Source: Antennarius striatus
Lineage: Eukaryota; Chordata; Actinopteri; Lophiiformes; Antennariidae
Length of the DNA stretch: 64,000 bases
NCBI RefSeq assembly: GCF_040054535.1
Contig: NC_090781.1
Span: 13,599,982 to 13,663,981, forward strand
Direction: 5' to 3'
Every line of letters starts with the position of its first letter. Position 1 is the first letter of the stretch. A program made the position numbers and the translations under genes. Below the pieces are notes generated by a model. That model was given only the letters and a program-made list of their open reading frames with translations. It was not told the origin of the DNA and made no database searches. This document shows positions 1 to 12,250 of the stretch, piece by piece.

Positions 1-163
1 AAGACATCTTGCGGATTTCACTTTTTTCTCTATGCCTGTATTTATGTGACAATATTGCAGCAATGTGCCCTTGTAAGAACTGCTTTAAAAGTATAATCTA
101 TCACCATGGAAGAAGAAAATCATAACATGCTGAGACAAAGGCTGCTGTTGAATATCGTCACAC

Positions 164-2540
164 CTGCTCATAGATCTCAATCGCTTTTGGATACTTTTCC
201 AGCTGAGCTGCATAGGTTGCGACTTTCAGAAGGCATTTGTTTGCTGAACTGAAAAACAAAATCAAGACGTTTCACAATCTACACATTCGCACAGAAATCA
301 AACTTAACGTAGCACCAAGACACAAATAAAAACAACAAGAAATATTTCCCATTTAAAATTGTCACCTGGTGGATTCTTCACCCTTATAATAATCTCCTGC
401 CTGTTCATAATGAGCAATGGCCTGGAACAGAATAATGACAGACAAAATTAACAAAACTTTCTGGTGGGACTAAGGATTAAGTATAAATTATTTAAATGTG
501 TAAAATAAGTGGATGCTGTTGAATCAGAAGTGGGTATTAAGCTCTAAATTTCTGAAACACAGATATTGCATCTGACCTTGTCAATGTCCACAAGCTCTGT
601 CTCATATATTTCAGCGATGCTGATATGATGCTTGGCTGCGATGGTGAAGCGCCCCTACAACCACAACCAGAAACAGTAAATCAGATACTACAACATTAAA
701 AGGCTGCTTGGAAGAGTTGGTTTTTCAAAGACTCACCATATCGGTATATATCTCAATAGCTTGGTTTAAACAGTTTACGGCCTCTGTTGAAACAACGGTA
801 ATTTTTTTTAGATCACAGTAATTATTCCAAATACTCATGTCAACAAAGAAAGTGATGCAAGAGAAATTTTCAAAGACACAGAGAATTTCATTAGCTTGGT
901 GTCAGTTACTCTTTTCTCCAGTGCATGTGAAGTCCACATTCCCTTTTGTTAATTGCACTTTGTGAATAAACATTGCCGTCATATCTTAAGGACACCTGGC
1001 TGAAACCTGCGCACCATCTTCTAAAATTTGTATCACAAATAAGCTTCAGCACCTGTATGCTGATCAATTATCATTACCCTACCTTGTGGGTCTGCTTTTT
1101 TGAAGGCATTGCCAGCATGTATTAAGTTGGTTGCAGCATCATGTTTGCTCTGCATCTTAAGTTGAAGCCCAGCAGCTTGACAGAATGCATTTCCCGCAGC
1201 TTGAAAAGAAAAAAGTTTCATGTTACAAAGCTTGAAGTCAGACCTAAACAAAGAAAATTTAAATCGGATTGTTGTCAAAGCATCTTCTAGTAAATATTCT
1301 TACCACACCAATTCTTGGCCATTTTGTACATGTTCGCTGCCCTCACATACAAATCACAGGCATCTTCCATCTTGGCGGAACCCCTGTGTACCAGGATCCA
1401 TGTTTAGTTAAACGGGATCCCTACATAGCTGGTTGATGTTGACAAATACCAAGTGTAATAATACTTTTCAGTTAATAACTAAATGCTATAAACATATTTT
1501 TAAAATGCAGACTGAGAGGAATTAGCTATTGATATAGCTACAAATATAAAGTTAAACTCCTACTTGTGATCTTGTGAAACCCCCAATGACACCAGACTGG
1601 GCTGGAAAACCATTGAACATCACTGCTGCCCTTCATTTGAGTTAATAAATGTTTTACTAGTCAAGTGAGTTATTCAAGTAACTGCTTTACTTACATGTAT
1701 GCAGAATTTCGTCTGATGTAATGCAAAAGAGGTAAGAACAATATATTACATCAGTCAACTAATTATGACACATTACAGTGCTGATGTCATGGTAATGATG
1801 TATTACCAAAATATTATTCTATGAACACTTCTAAATAAACTACTCAAATGTCGGTATACTGTAATACCTACTTAATTATTAGACTATGGAGGAAAAAAGT
1901 TCCTGATGTTGATATTTTATTTTATCTGTTTGTGTATGGGAGTTTATTTTATTTACTGTCAAATATTCAACTCAAAAAAATTCATGACACAAATGTAATC
2001 AAATGCGACGGACATTGCCCTCAAGAATGAGCGACCTTATATAGTCCCCCACTAGATGGCGCTACAACAGCGTCCATAACTGCTAATTGTGAATGCGTGT
2101 AATCAGCAAATCACTTGAAAAGATACTCATCTCTGGATAAACATTCAATAACCCTAAATACACAACTTTGTCTCATGTTACATAGGCTTACTTTTGTTTG
2201 TACACAGCTTCAGCTTAAACATTTGCTCGGTTACGTGTTAAGCAGTTATATGTAGGAAGACGACGTTATAAAAGCTATGTTCCTTAAACTACAACGATAA
2301 CCAACACGGTCACGTTAATGACAACAACCTGTTGTTGAATGCAAACGGTGTGTCGCTGCAGAGACGCGGACATTTCTTTCCCTTCCTCTTGAAGATGGTT
2401 TAGTTGGCCTTTAGCTAAACATAAGCTAACTCACGTACTCACCCAAACAGTGATCCAAATAACGACTGCGATGATTTCAGCCTCTTCTCCGCCTCAGCCA
2501 TTAAAGCCAGAGCTTCTTTTTCCTTCCCACTGTTGTCCAT
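164..2540 (-). CDS. napa: alpha-SNAP (NSF attachment protein alpha), partial
   Basis: Soluble NSF attachment protein, the cytosolic adaptor that recruits NSF to SNARE complexes for disassembly after membrane fusion. Seven coding exons are visible on the minus strand: 2540-2443, 1383-1304, 1199-1083, 783-737, 654-577, 421-366 and 248-164, giving 187 codons in frame with GT-AG splices. The 3' exons lie beyond the left edge. The protein starts [20 protein letters not shown] and continues through [55 protein letters not shown] and [13 protein letters not shown], which are the TPR-like helices of the SNAP family. The human protein has 295 residues, so about 63% is present. The paralogue NAPB is very similar. 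I choose napa because human NAPA is a neighbour of BICRA and EHD2. Family certain; alpha versus beta inferred from synteny. Confidence 0.93.
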
Positions 2541-2720
2541 TTTGAGTCACTAGTCTGCGGTGGAGGAGGAAGGAGGAATTGCGAAAGTCAACAAACTTGC
2601 TAACCAGCGTTGGCAGCTAAGAATGGCTTCCCCTCGTCTCTACTGGTGGCGTCCCTCGGTCATGTGACCTGAGTGACGTGGACACGTTACTGACGCGTTC
2701 ACGTGCTCGTTCAATGTCTG
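2541..2720 (-). promoter_or_regulatory. napa: napa 5' UTR and promoter region
   Basis: GC-rich stretch directly upstream of the napa start codon. It carries an E-box CACGTG at 2700-2705 and a CRE half-site TGACGTG at 2674-2680. No TATA box is apparent, as is usual for a housekeeping gene. Promoter assignment is inferred from position and motifs; the transcription start is not visible. Confidence 0.45.
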
Positions 2721-4200
2721 GCCTTTTCAAACAACAAGTTGATGTGTGGTATTTTTTGATAGAGGAAGGGGTACCTAGGAAAATGCTAGAATAAAAAAAA
2801 AGAAATCGTAAACGAGTTTAAATAAAGTTTGTCTTAAAATTAATATGCAGCACTTACTATTCATTCATTGTATCCGAACAAGAATATTTTGCCGGGACGT
2901 TGAGTTTTCCATGAGAAGGGAAAGTGGACACTTTCAGGACAGAAAATTGTATTGACGTAAACATACAGAGAAAATATGCAAAGAAAATCATTTTTTCTGT
3001 CACATGTTTTGCATGTCATCACCACTACAGACAAGTAGCAACACATTACGGATAAATTAATGATCCATATAGAGATTTGTCAGTTGTATCACTCGTATCC
3101 AGAGGATTCATGTACGTTGGCAATCTATTTTTTATAAAGCATGGCACAAATACCACATGGGAATGAAGTAGGCCTACAAAATCGTAAGGCTTGCAATAGT
3201 GCAGAGGAGCAGTGTTTCATGTTTAAATTGTCTGTACAGTATTCCTATTTTTGTTAGTTGTGACACCTTTTATTTTAAGGGTGATATGGAACATGTTTGT
3301 TCTGCTGTTCAAACATCATGTCATCAGTATCTTAGCTATATAAAAATATGTAGTATTTGCCTGAATATGGCTACATTTACACAATGGTTAAAGTGGCTCT
3401 ATTTTGTTTTGGTTTCTTCCTCAAATCTGATCTTTTTTGCCTTTGATTGTTCATATTCATTATTTTATAAAATCAGAAACGGCATTAATGAACCAATTCA
3501 CTGTGGAAACACAAAAAAAAGTAAATTGTAAAGCAGGCATTGATTTCCTGCATTTTTCATGTAGTGATAATGATCTTTTGATGGTCACTCAGTATCTTTT
3601 TGTGAGAAATAAGACAAAACAGATTTTTTTTTTCCAGTTTACCAATTAAATTCACATTCTCAGTTACAGTTGTTACAATTCTCCACTTTATCCGCTATTG
3701 CTGACAAAAGCCTGATGACTGATGGCTCTGCGTTCAGGCATCTCATCTAGGACCACATAAAGTGAGCGAAGCCAAAAAGGAAAAGCTCAAAGACCATATT
3801 TGTGTTGTTCAGTGTCTCAAAAACAATTCCGAGACACATTGAGTAAAACAAACGAACGAACAAACAAACCAACAAACAAACGGATTTAATCTTCTTTTGC
3901 CAAAAGTTTGATTAAAGAACGTTATAGCCAGGTAATGATTAGCAGAGCAAATTAGTTTCATATACAGTACTTCCAAATTACATTTTAATTATCATTCTCC
4001 CAATTTTTTTGTTTTTCCACCAATGTTTTATGTGTTCCTTTAATTAAGTTTAAAAGGACAAGGAATGTTGGCATTAAGATTATTTTCTTAAAATTCGTTA
4101 TTTGACTGCACGTTTGTCTTTAAAAACAAAAAGTTCTTAACCATCTTCAACGACCAAATTTCTAAAACCTACGGACATTTATTCAATCATCGTGCGAGAA
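2721..4200. other. napa-bicra intergenic region
   Basis: AT-rich spacer between the divergent napa and bicra genes. A short AAAC-type simple repeat lies at about 3851-3882. The short open frames here have no recognisable domain and no splice context, and I see no other feature. Confidence 0.5.
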
Positions 4201-6135
4201 AATTTTCGTTTCAGCCTCGGGAAAGTACGTGTTGACGAAGGACAGATTTCAATCAGGCAAAACGGAAGTCTCCTGCTTCCTGTCTGTAATTGGGTCCTGT
4301 ACAGCAGCCCGTGCGAGGCTGTCCTGGAGACCCCGCGCTGCCTGCACCTCAATCGTTTCGGGTGAGTTTGTACTATGTAGTAATTTCTCTATTAATCCAC
4401 ATAACTGTAACAAAGCTGCAATAGTAACCTACTCCAGTTAATCCGCAAACTGCGCAGCTACCGCAAGCAAAACGTCACACTTCTGCACGACCTGGCAAAC
4501 AGTCATTTTCCACCGAATTCCCAAGAATACCCCCCTCATCCAAGAGTATTCCAGCTTTAACTCATATTTTGCTTGCAAGAAGCGATAGATAGCTCGCTGC
4601 GCAATTGTGTTGACACGTCTAAGCAGACATAACCATCATGTCTCGGTTGAATTGAGGTGTCGCTGTACAGTTTTAGTGTTAAAATTGTGCCCGTCTGTGG
4701 TTTGTTTTGAATGTCAAAGGCTCTTGCTAGCTGTACGTCTTGTTGATAGCTAGTTGGCTAAGTGGGTTAGCGGGCTAAGCTAACGAAATGAAACCCAGAT
4801 GCATCAAAATGCTGGAAGTAGAAAAGAAATTATGATTTGAAACAAAACTATTTATTACATTGGAGTTTTAAGTAAGTCGCGAAGCTGTTAGATGTTGTCT
4901 GTTTTAACGAATCGACAAAATGTGCATGTAAAGCCTTTTGAAAACATCAGTTAGCATGTAGCAAGCCGCTTGCTCTGCCTCCATTCATATCCTGCGTATT
5001 GGCTCCACTCTGACCCATTAATGGCTCCGATCTGCTGCTTATTTGTGCTGGGATAAGTTCTCCGCACAATTGCTGTTAAATGTCTGCGTGGAAATGTTGG
5101 TGACATGTTGTGTTTATACAGTTAAAAGCGTTGCGAGTTGATGTTGTGAATTCAGCGACACCCCGCACTTGATTTATTTCCAGGCTGCGTGAAAACCGCG
5201 CGTTTTCAGTGAGTTGCGTCTTTCCATCTGCTGCTTCTCGGTGCGTGTAAGAGAGAGCTGAAGTTACCTCTGTGGAACAGTTTCTAACAGAAGCACTTTT
5301 CCTAGTTCTCAGTTAAATGAAGCCTTGGAAATTGTCGGTGATATGGCTTTGTGTGCAAAATGTAAACGTTTCCCTCTCAAAGAAGTTTTGCATCTTCATT
5401 ACATCTTCATAACAACAACATTCTCTTATGGGCAGGCAGTATTCCCAGGAGAGTAACAGTAGGTTCATGAAAGGCTGACAGCACTAATATATGTGTTGTT
5501 TCACTTTTGATCCCTATTAGAACAACAACAAAAAAGATTTTTAGGTTAAACTTTTCACTCTTGTCATTGCTGATTACTTTAAAAAAATGTAGACAATAAA
5601 ATAAATCACGGCTATTAGTCTGTGAGTGACAAGTAATATGTGACTTATTAGATATACAAAATGAAAAATACTTCCAGTTTGTTTGTTTTTTGTTTGCGTT
5701 GCATTGAACCAATCAGATACTGGATAGAGTAATTGTATACCCTAATTAACTTCTTCGAAATATTTCTAAGTCATTTCCTGTGTATTGAGTTGAAGGTGAG
5801 AAATTTTGAGGTATGCACTTACAAAAATTCTTTAAGAGGGTTATTTCCTCAAAAGACAATCCATGCTGAAAGACTGCAGAATAACTTTGATGGAAAAATC
5901 AAAGACCTTTTGAAATTTTGAATCTGAAATTGTTGTTTATCATTTGTAGCCACTTAATACATGCAGTGGAGTGTTACAGAAAAGATCGTGTATTTTTCTA
6001 AGCTCATCACCAACTAACTCTTGTCATAATGTAACGTAACTATTGCTAGAAAATTGCATACGCAGATAAACGGAACATCAGAAATCGTTCAGAAAATTAA
6101 TCTAGGAAGTACTTTTGTGTTTCTTATCAGTTGTC
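4200..6135 (+). promoter_or_regulatory. bicra: bicra promoter and 5' non-coding region
   Basis: Candidate first non-coding exon around 4200-4361, followed by a strong donor (gtgagt at 4362-4367) in a GC-richer patch. The first coding exon begins after an acceptor AG at 6129-6130, five bases before the ATG at 6136. The span 4368-6128 would then be a 5' UTR intron with no other feature seen. The exon ends are inferred from splice motifs only. Confidence 0.4.
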
Positions 6136-9100
6136 ATGGATGATGAAGACGGCAGGTGCCTTCTAGATGTAATTTGGTAAGTTTTTGCTTACACAGTGGA
6201 CAATCAATTTTACATTTAACAAACAGTGTTCTTTTTTGTCTAGTAGTGTTATGTTATTCAAGTTGTTTTTTCCTGCAGTGACCCAGAAGCTCTCAATGAT
6301 TTTCTTCATGGATCTGAAACCCATGTAAGTGCAACAGAAAGAAAGTGGAAGAAGATGCATATGCTAGCCTTTTGATAATGGGTTTATAACTGATGTGATG
6401 AGAAGACTTAGTGTTACAGTTTACGCGTGATGGCTCTGTACTAAAGCTACTTTTTTTTTTTTTACGGTGATGCACTCCCTCAATGCTTTTATGCATTTTT
6501 CTCTTTTCTTCTACTGCTTCCTCTGCCTAATGGTTGCATTTGCTATTAAATCGTATTATATTTTCATTGTGCTTCCTCTTTTAATTTTTATGTTAATTTA
6601 AAAACTGTTAAATTATAATACTAACTCTTCCTAACTGTTTGCTATTTCTATAATTTCCTCCTCTGTCACTACTTCTCACTAATTTTTACGATCTTTGTTC
6701 CCTGAACTCTGTGCTGTCCTTTCCTTGCTACCTCCTTTGTGTGATGGTCCATATTTTTCTCTGTTCTGGTGGTATTTGCTTGCTGGTATGGGTGCCTTTG
6801 GTTTCTTTCTGTCCTATTCTGGTTGGGTGTGTCTATAGTTGGACACTGACGACCTTTTGGATGGTTCGAGTGACCCCTCCAGCTCGTTCTTCTCTACCAC
6901 TGGAGTGAGTAAAATCCCCCAATCCTCTCCCTTCTGATTTCTACCTATCTAGCATGCATCTCTAATTGTCCTCTTTCCACTAACATATCTATACTCTACC
7001 AATTTGATTTGCCTTGATGTCTTGTGGGTTTGTTAAGTCCGGTTTTCTGTGTTCACTTAGTTTTGCTAGTCACCATCGCACTGTGTCATCAAAATTAATC
7101 ATCACCTGATTTCACTTCTTTTGTCCTTCCTGAAAGGGCCATGTTCCAGAGGTCCAGCCTGCTGTCCAGCTCTCGGCCAATGAGCCGACAGGGCTCCCTA
7201 GAGTCAGTGTTGACTTGGACTTCCTGGAGGATGAAGACATTCTGGGGGGATCCCCAGGTGGTGAAGGTGGAAGCAATGGCGTTGGGACAAATCACGAGCC
7301 ATGTGACATCCTGCAACAGAGCTTGGCGGAAGCTAACATCACAGAGCAAAGTCTACAGGAGGCAGAGGCTGAGCTGGACCTGGGCTCCTTTGGAATTCCA
7401 GGACTTACACAGGTTGTTCAGACACTTCCTGATGGCAGCCTCTCTGGGGCTGGAGGCACTGCAGTGGGTGTAGGCATAGGAGTTGGCGTTGGGGGAGCTG
7501 CAGCAATTTTCCCAGGATCTGCTCCAAACAATACCAATACACCCCCCAATGCTACGGCTGATATGCTTGGGTCAGTTCTTGCTCAGCAGGGCCTTCAGCT
7601 CCAACCACAGGTCATGAACAAGGCAATTAGCGTTCAGCCTTTCATGCAGCCTGTGGGCCTGGGAAATGTAACGCTTCAACCCATTTCAGGTCTTCAAGCC
7701 CTTCCTAATGGAAGTCAGTCTGGACATTTGGGTATTGGACAAATTCAAGTTGTGGGCCAGCCTACAGTCATGACAATAAATCAGTCTGGACAGCCAATCC
7801 TAGCTAAAGCCATGGGTGGTTACCAGCTGCACCAGTCTGGGCCTGAGGTAACGGGTTCTGGTTCTCAGTCGGGGCTTGGGGCGTCAGGGGGTGGACTTCT
7901 CATCCAAAGTAACAAAGCCACTTTGGGATCTCCAGCTTTAAATGGACCAGCTGTTTGTGTCAGCAGCACAAATAGCAGTAGTGGTGGTACAATGACTGCA
8001 CCTACTGGGGTTTTGGGGTTTGGCAGTACCCCTCTGAGTTCAGGAATTGGACCCCAGACACAAACTCAAGGTCAAATCATGCAGAACGTGATCATCCAGC
8101 GCACACCAACACCCATTCAGCCTAAACCTCCACAAGGAGGTGCCATCCAACCGAAACTCTTCAAGCAGCAACAGCAGCAGCCACAGTTAGCGCCCCAGCC
8201 CCTACAAAATGATGCCCACAAGGCTCTTGGGCTGCAGCAACTTCCTGTTTCTTCTGCTCAGAATGTAGCCTTTTTAACAGGGAAAGCAGGCTCTAATGTT
8301 GTTCTAAGTACTCAAGCTACCATGCAAGGTGCTCAGTTTCAACAAACCCTATTCAAGCAACAAGCAGCACAGCCATCTGGCAAGCCCCTCAGTGTACACT
8401 TGTTAAACCAACAGGGGAGCATTGTCATTCCCTCCCAAACAGTTCTGCAAGGTCAGAACCACCAATTTCTCCTGCCACAGCTACAAGCGGGCGGACAGAT
8501 CCTGACCCAACATCCTGGAGGCCACATCATCACTAGTCAGGGTCCTGGTGGACAGCTCATTGCAAACCAGATTTTAACTGCAAACCAGAACATCAATTTG
8601 GGTCAGGTGCTGACCTCACAGGGCCACCCTGGGGCAGCCCACATCCTCTCGGGACCCATTCAACTCCAGCCTGGCCAAATGGGCACACCTACCCTCTTTC
8701 AAATGCCTGTTTCATTGGCACAGAATCAAAGCCAAACACAAACCCACACTGCATCAGGACACGCACAGACAGTCATACAGGGGGTGCCGATCCAGAACTC
8801 CCTTACCATGCTCAGTCAGGTGGAGGGGCTAAGTCCTGCAGTCAGCCTTCAGCCAGCCCTACAGTCCCAGCCGGGTGGAGTCCCCAGCAGCAGCAGCACA
8901 GGAGCAGCGACCATGGCTCAGGGCCAGCCTGGGGAATGTGTTACTGTGCTGGGTAGCTCTACGGACCAGGCTGCTCATCCCACTCAGCAGCACGTACAAC
9001 AATCCTCTATCCTCGCCATGCAACCAGCTTCCGTGTCCATGGCTACCACGGTACCCTCGTCTTCTCCGTCCATGTCCGTGCCCACCTCCTGTTCTGTCAC

Positions 9101-12100
9101 CGCAGTGGGGCTGGTTCCCTCACAGGCCCAGCACAGTCCGGGAAGGTTACTCTTCACCAACCAGGGCTCTAGTATGATCCTGAGCCAGGAGTCTTTGCAG
9201 ATGTTCCTGCAACAGGTCAGTGGTCCATTTCCATGTGTTTGCTTTTATTGTGTGACTTAATATTGTCTGTTTGAAAATGAATAACATGCATGCTGTGACA
9301 TCTCTGTCTGACCTCTTTGGTTTTACTATTTTATCCCTCCCTGCCCCCTCCCCCTCCCTCCCTCCCTCCCTCCCTCCAATCCCCTTCCTTCTTACCTCCC
9401 TCATTCCTGAATTTATTAATATACTCCAATCAGGAGCCGCACCTTCAAACTGAGAATGAGTCAACCCCCTCTGTGGGTGTACCAGCATCTGTAATCGTCA
9501 GCAGCAACAGCATCACTGCTCCAGCCCCTGCTGTCCATGACAGCCAGTTAACTGACTCATGGGTGTGTCAGAGCCACAGCCCTTCCCCCGGCCCCTCCCA
9601 CATGACAGCAGTGGTAAAGCAGGTAGAAATGCCCCTTTATGTCAAGCCCCACCCACTTGCTGCTGCTGCCGCCACAATATTAGAATACCAGACCTTTCCC
9701 CATGAATTCTTTTCTTCACTCTCACATCACTCATTGCTTTCATGCTTCTCACAGTTGCTATGCTATTCCTAACCTCAAAATTCACTCATTTGCTTACAGC
9801 ACCTGTGTGTGTGGACATTGCTTTGTTAAATGTAAGAGCATGATCATTCCAGTTTTCCTTATGTATGTAATGCTATCACTTCACATTTTGTATTACTCTA
9901 TACACATCTATGGAACATAAAATTGTGAATGAATTGTCATACAGTTTTTTGCATGACAATTTTACTTAATTTTTTTATGAATTCGGTACATTTTTCATTC
10001 TATTCATATTTTCCTCTATTTTGTCAGAGCCCAGAAAACATCCTCATGCTTAATATGGGATCTACCAAAATGCCACGTGCAACCCGTTTACATCTTTGCT
10101 AACACTAATCCAAACCAACTCAACTTCATCTGCTGCATTACTGAGTACTAACTGACCAATCAGTCCACACCTCAACATTTCATATCTCATTAAGGTTCTG
10201 TTTATAGTTCCCCCAAACTTTGTAACCCCTAGTTTTACCAGTACCATGGCCCTTAAATTATGATTACATTGTTCACTGACCACAGTCCCTGAAGTCTTCA
10301 GGTCACCCGACTCCTCACCATCACAGGCCCGCTGATCCTGACTTCTTGCTTTGTGAACAGTTTCCCTTTTTTCGTCTTCTGAATGATTAGTGTTCTCTTT
10401 GTGTCTAATCTTCCTCTACGAAAATCAGTGGGTTCTATTACTTTGCCTTCGGCAGCCACTAGAGGTTCAACATGAATTCAACATGCTCTTGTATTGATTG
10501 GTGTGGTGTTACCCCTGTTCATGTTTTTTTATTAGGGTTGGGTGATAGTTAAATTTTTTTCTTACCATAATGAAATGTGCACTTTATTGTTGCACGTAAG
10601 AACGATTAAAAAATTGAACAATCTACAATAAATAAGTAACTGGTGTTTGCTGAAATTATGGGAAAATTTTCAAAAACTTAAAACCATTGGTACCATAGTT
10701 TTTTCTGTTCAATCATACAGATTTTTCTGTATAATTATAAATGAATTCAATTAAAGTAATAAAAAATATACACATATATATGTGCGTATGTATATACTGT
10801 ATATATATATATACATACGCACACAGTGCGCCCTCGTTCCTCGCGGTTAATGCGTTCCAGGAACCACATGCGATTAATGAATTCTGCGATAGAACGAGAA
10901 ACTATTTCTTATTATTTACGGTTATTTAAACGTTTATGAACCCTCCCCATACTGATATTAAACCACCGTCTATCTGTGTTACCTTTCCCCCACACTCTTA
11001 TCGATTGTTTAAAGCACTTTTGTGCCTCAAAAAAGTCCGACACTCGGTGAACAGAGCGCACTTCCGGATGCCGTCAGCCAATAGAATGCCTGTATGGTAT
11101 CATGTGACTGCCTACCAAAAATCCGTGATGAGATGGAGTCACAAACGTTGATGTGTGAATGCGCGAGGGCGCATTTTATATATTTACATTGAGGAGCACA
11201 TTTACACCACCTGCAATTTTGTAAGTTCTCCCACTTAGAAAATGTGGAGAGGCCTGAAATCTTCATCATTTCCAGTGTTAGAGACATAATCAAAAAAAAA
11301 ATCTGGAAATCATATCATATGATTTTTCAATGATTTTATTTGTATGTTACTAGGGTTCGTAAGTATGAGAATAAATCAATTGCTGCAGCAATTGTAAGAA
11401 AATGTAAAAGGCTAAACATGACTGCTAATCTACCTCGGACTGGGGCTCAGTGTGAGATCTCTGCTCGTGGGGCATTACTCATGATGAGAAAAGTAAGGAA
11501 TCAGCCCAGAATTACACGGCAAGAGCTGGTCAATGACCTGAAGAGAGCTGGAGCCACAGTTCCAAAGGCCACTGTTGGTAGAACACTACATCGTAATGGT
11601 TTAAAATCATGCATTGCACAGAAGGTTGCCCTGTTTAAGTCAGCACATGTGAGGGCCCATGTTTGCCAGGGATCATCTGAATGATCCAGAGGGGTAATGG
11701 GAGAAAGTCATGTGGTCAGATGAGACCAAAATGGAGCTTTTTGGTGTAAACTCTACTCGTAGTGTGTGGTGGAAAAAGAAGGATGAGTACAATCCCAAGA
11801 ACACCATCCCTACTGTGAATCATGGGGGTGGAAACATCATGCTTAGGGGGTACAGTCGTCCTGTCCCCTTAGGCAAAGGGGACAGGACGACTGTACCGTG
11901 CTCAGCGACAGCCCTGAAACCTGACAAATCTAGAGATTTGTGTAGAGGAGCAGGCTAGAATCCCTGTGGCAATGTTCGCAAACCTGATGAAGAACTACAA
12001 CAAACGTTTGACCTCTGTAATCGCAAACAAAGGCTTCTGCACTAAATATTAGCACTGATTTTCTCATGGGTGCAAATATTTATGAACCCCAGTAACATAC

Positions 12101-12218
12101 AAATCTTTTTTTAAAAAATCATACAAAATAATTGTGGGGGTTTTTTTACATCATGTCTTTTACAGTAGGAAATGCGTCTATGATGAGCATTTCAGGCCTA
12201 AATGTTTCTAAATGGGAG

Positions 12219-12250
<32 letters not shown>

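Noticed and set aside
9623-9772. Extension of bicra exon 5 by 50 codons to a stop
   Set aside because: A donor at 9623 keeps phase 0 with the next exon. The extension has no match to the family and would truncate the protein.
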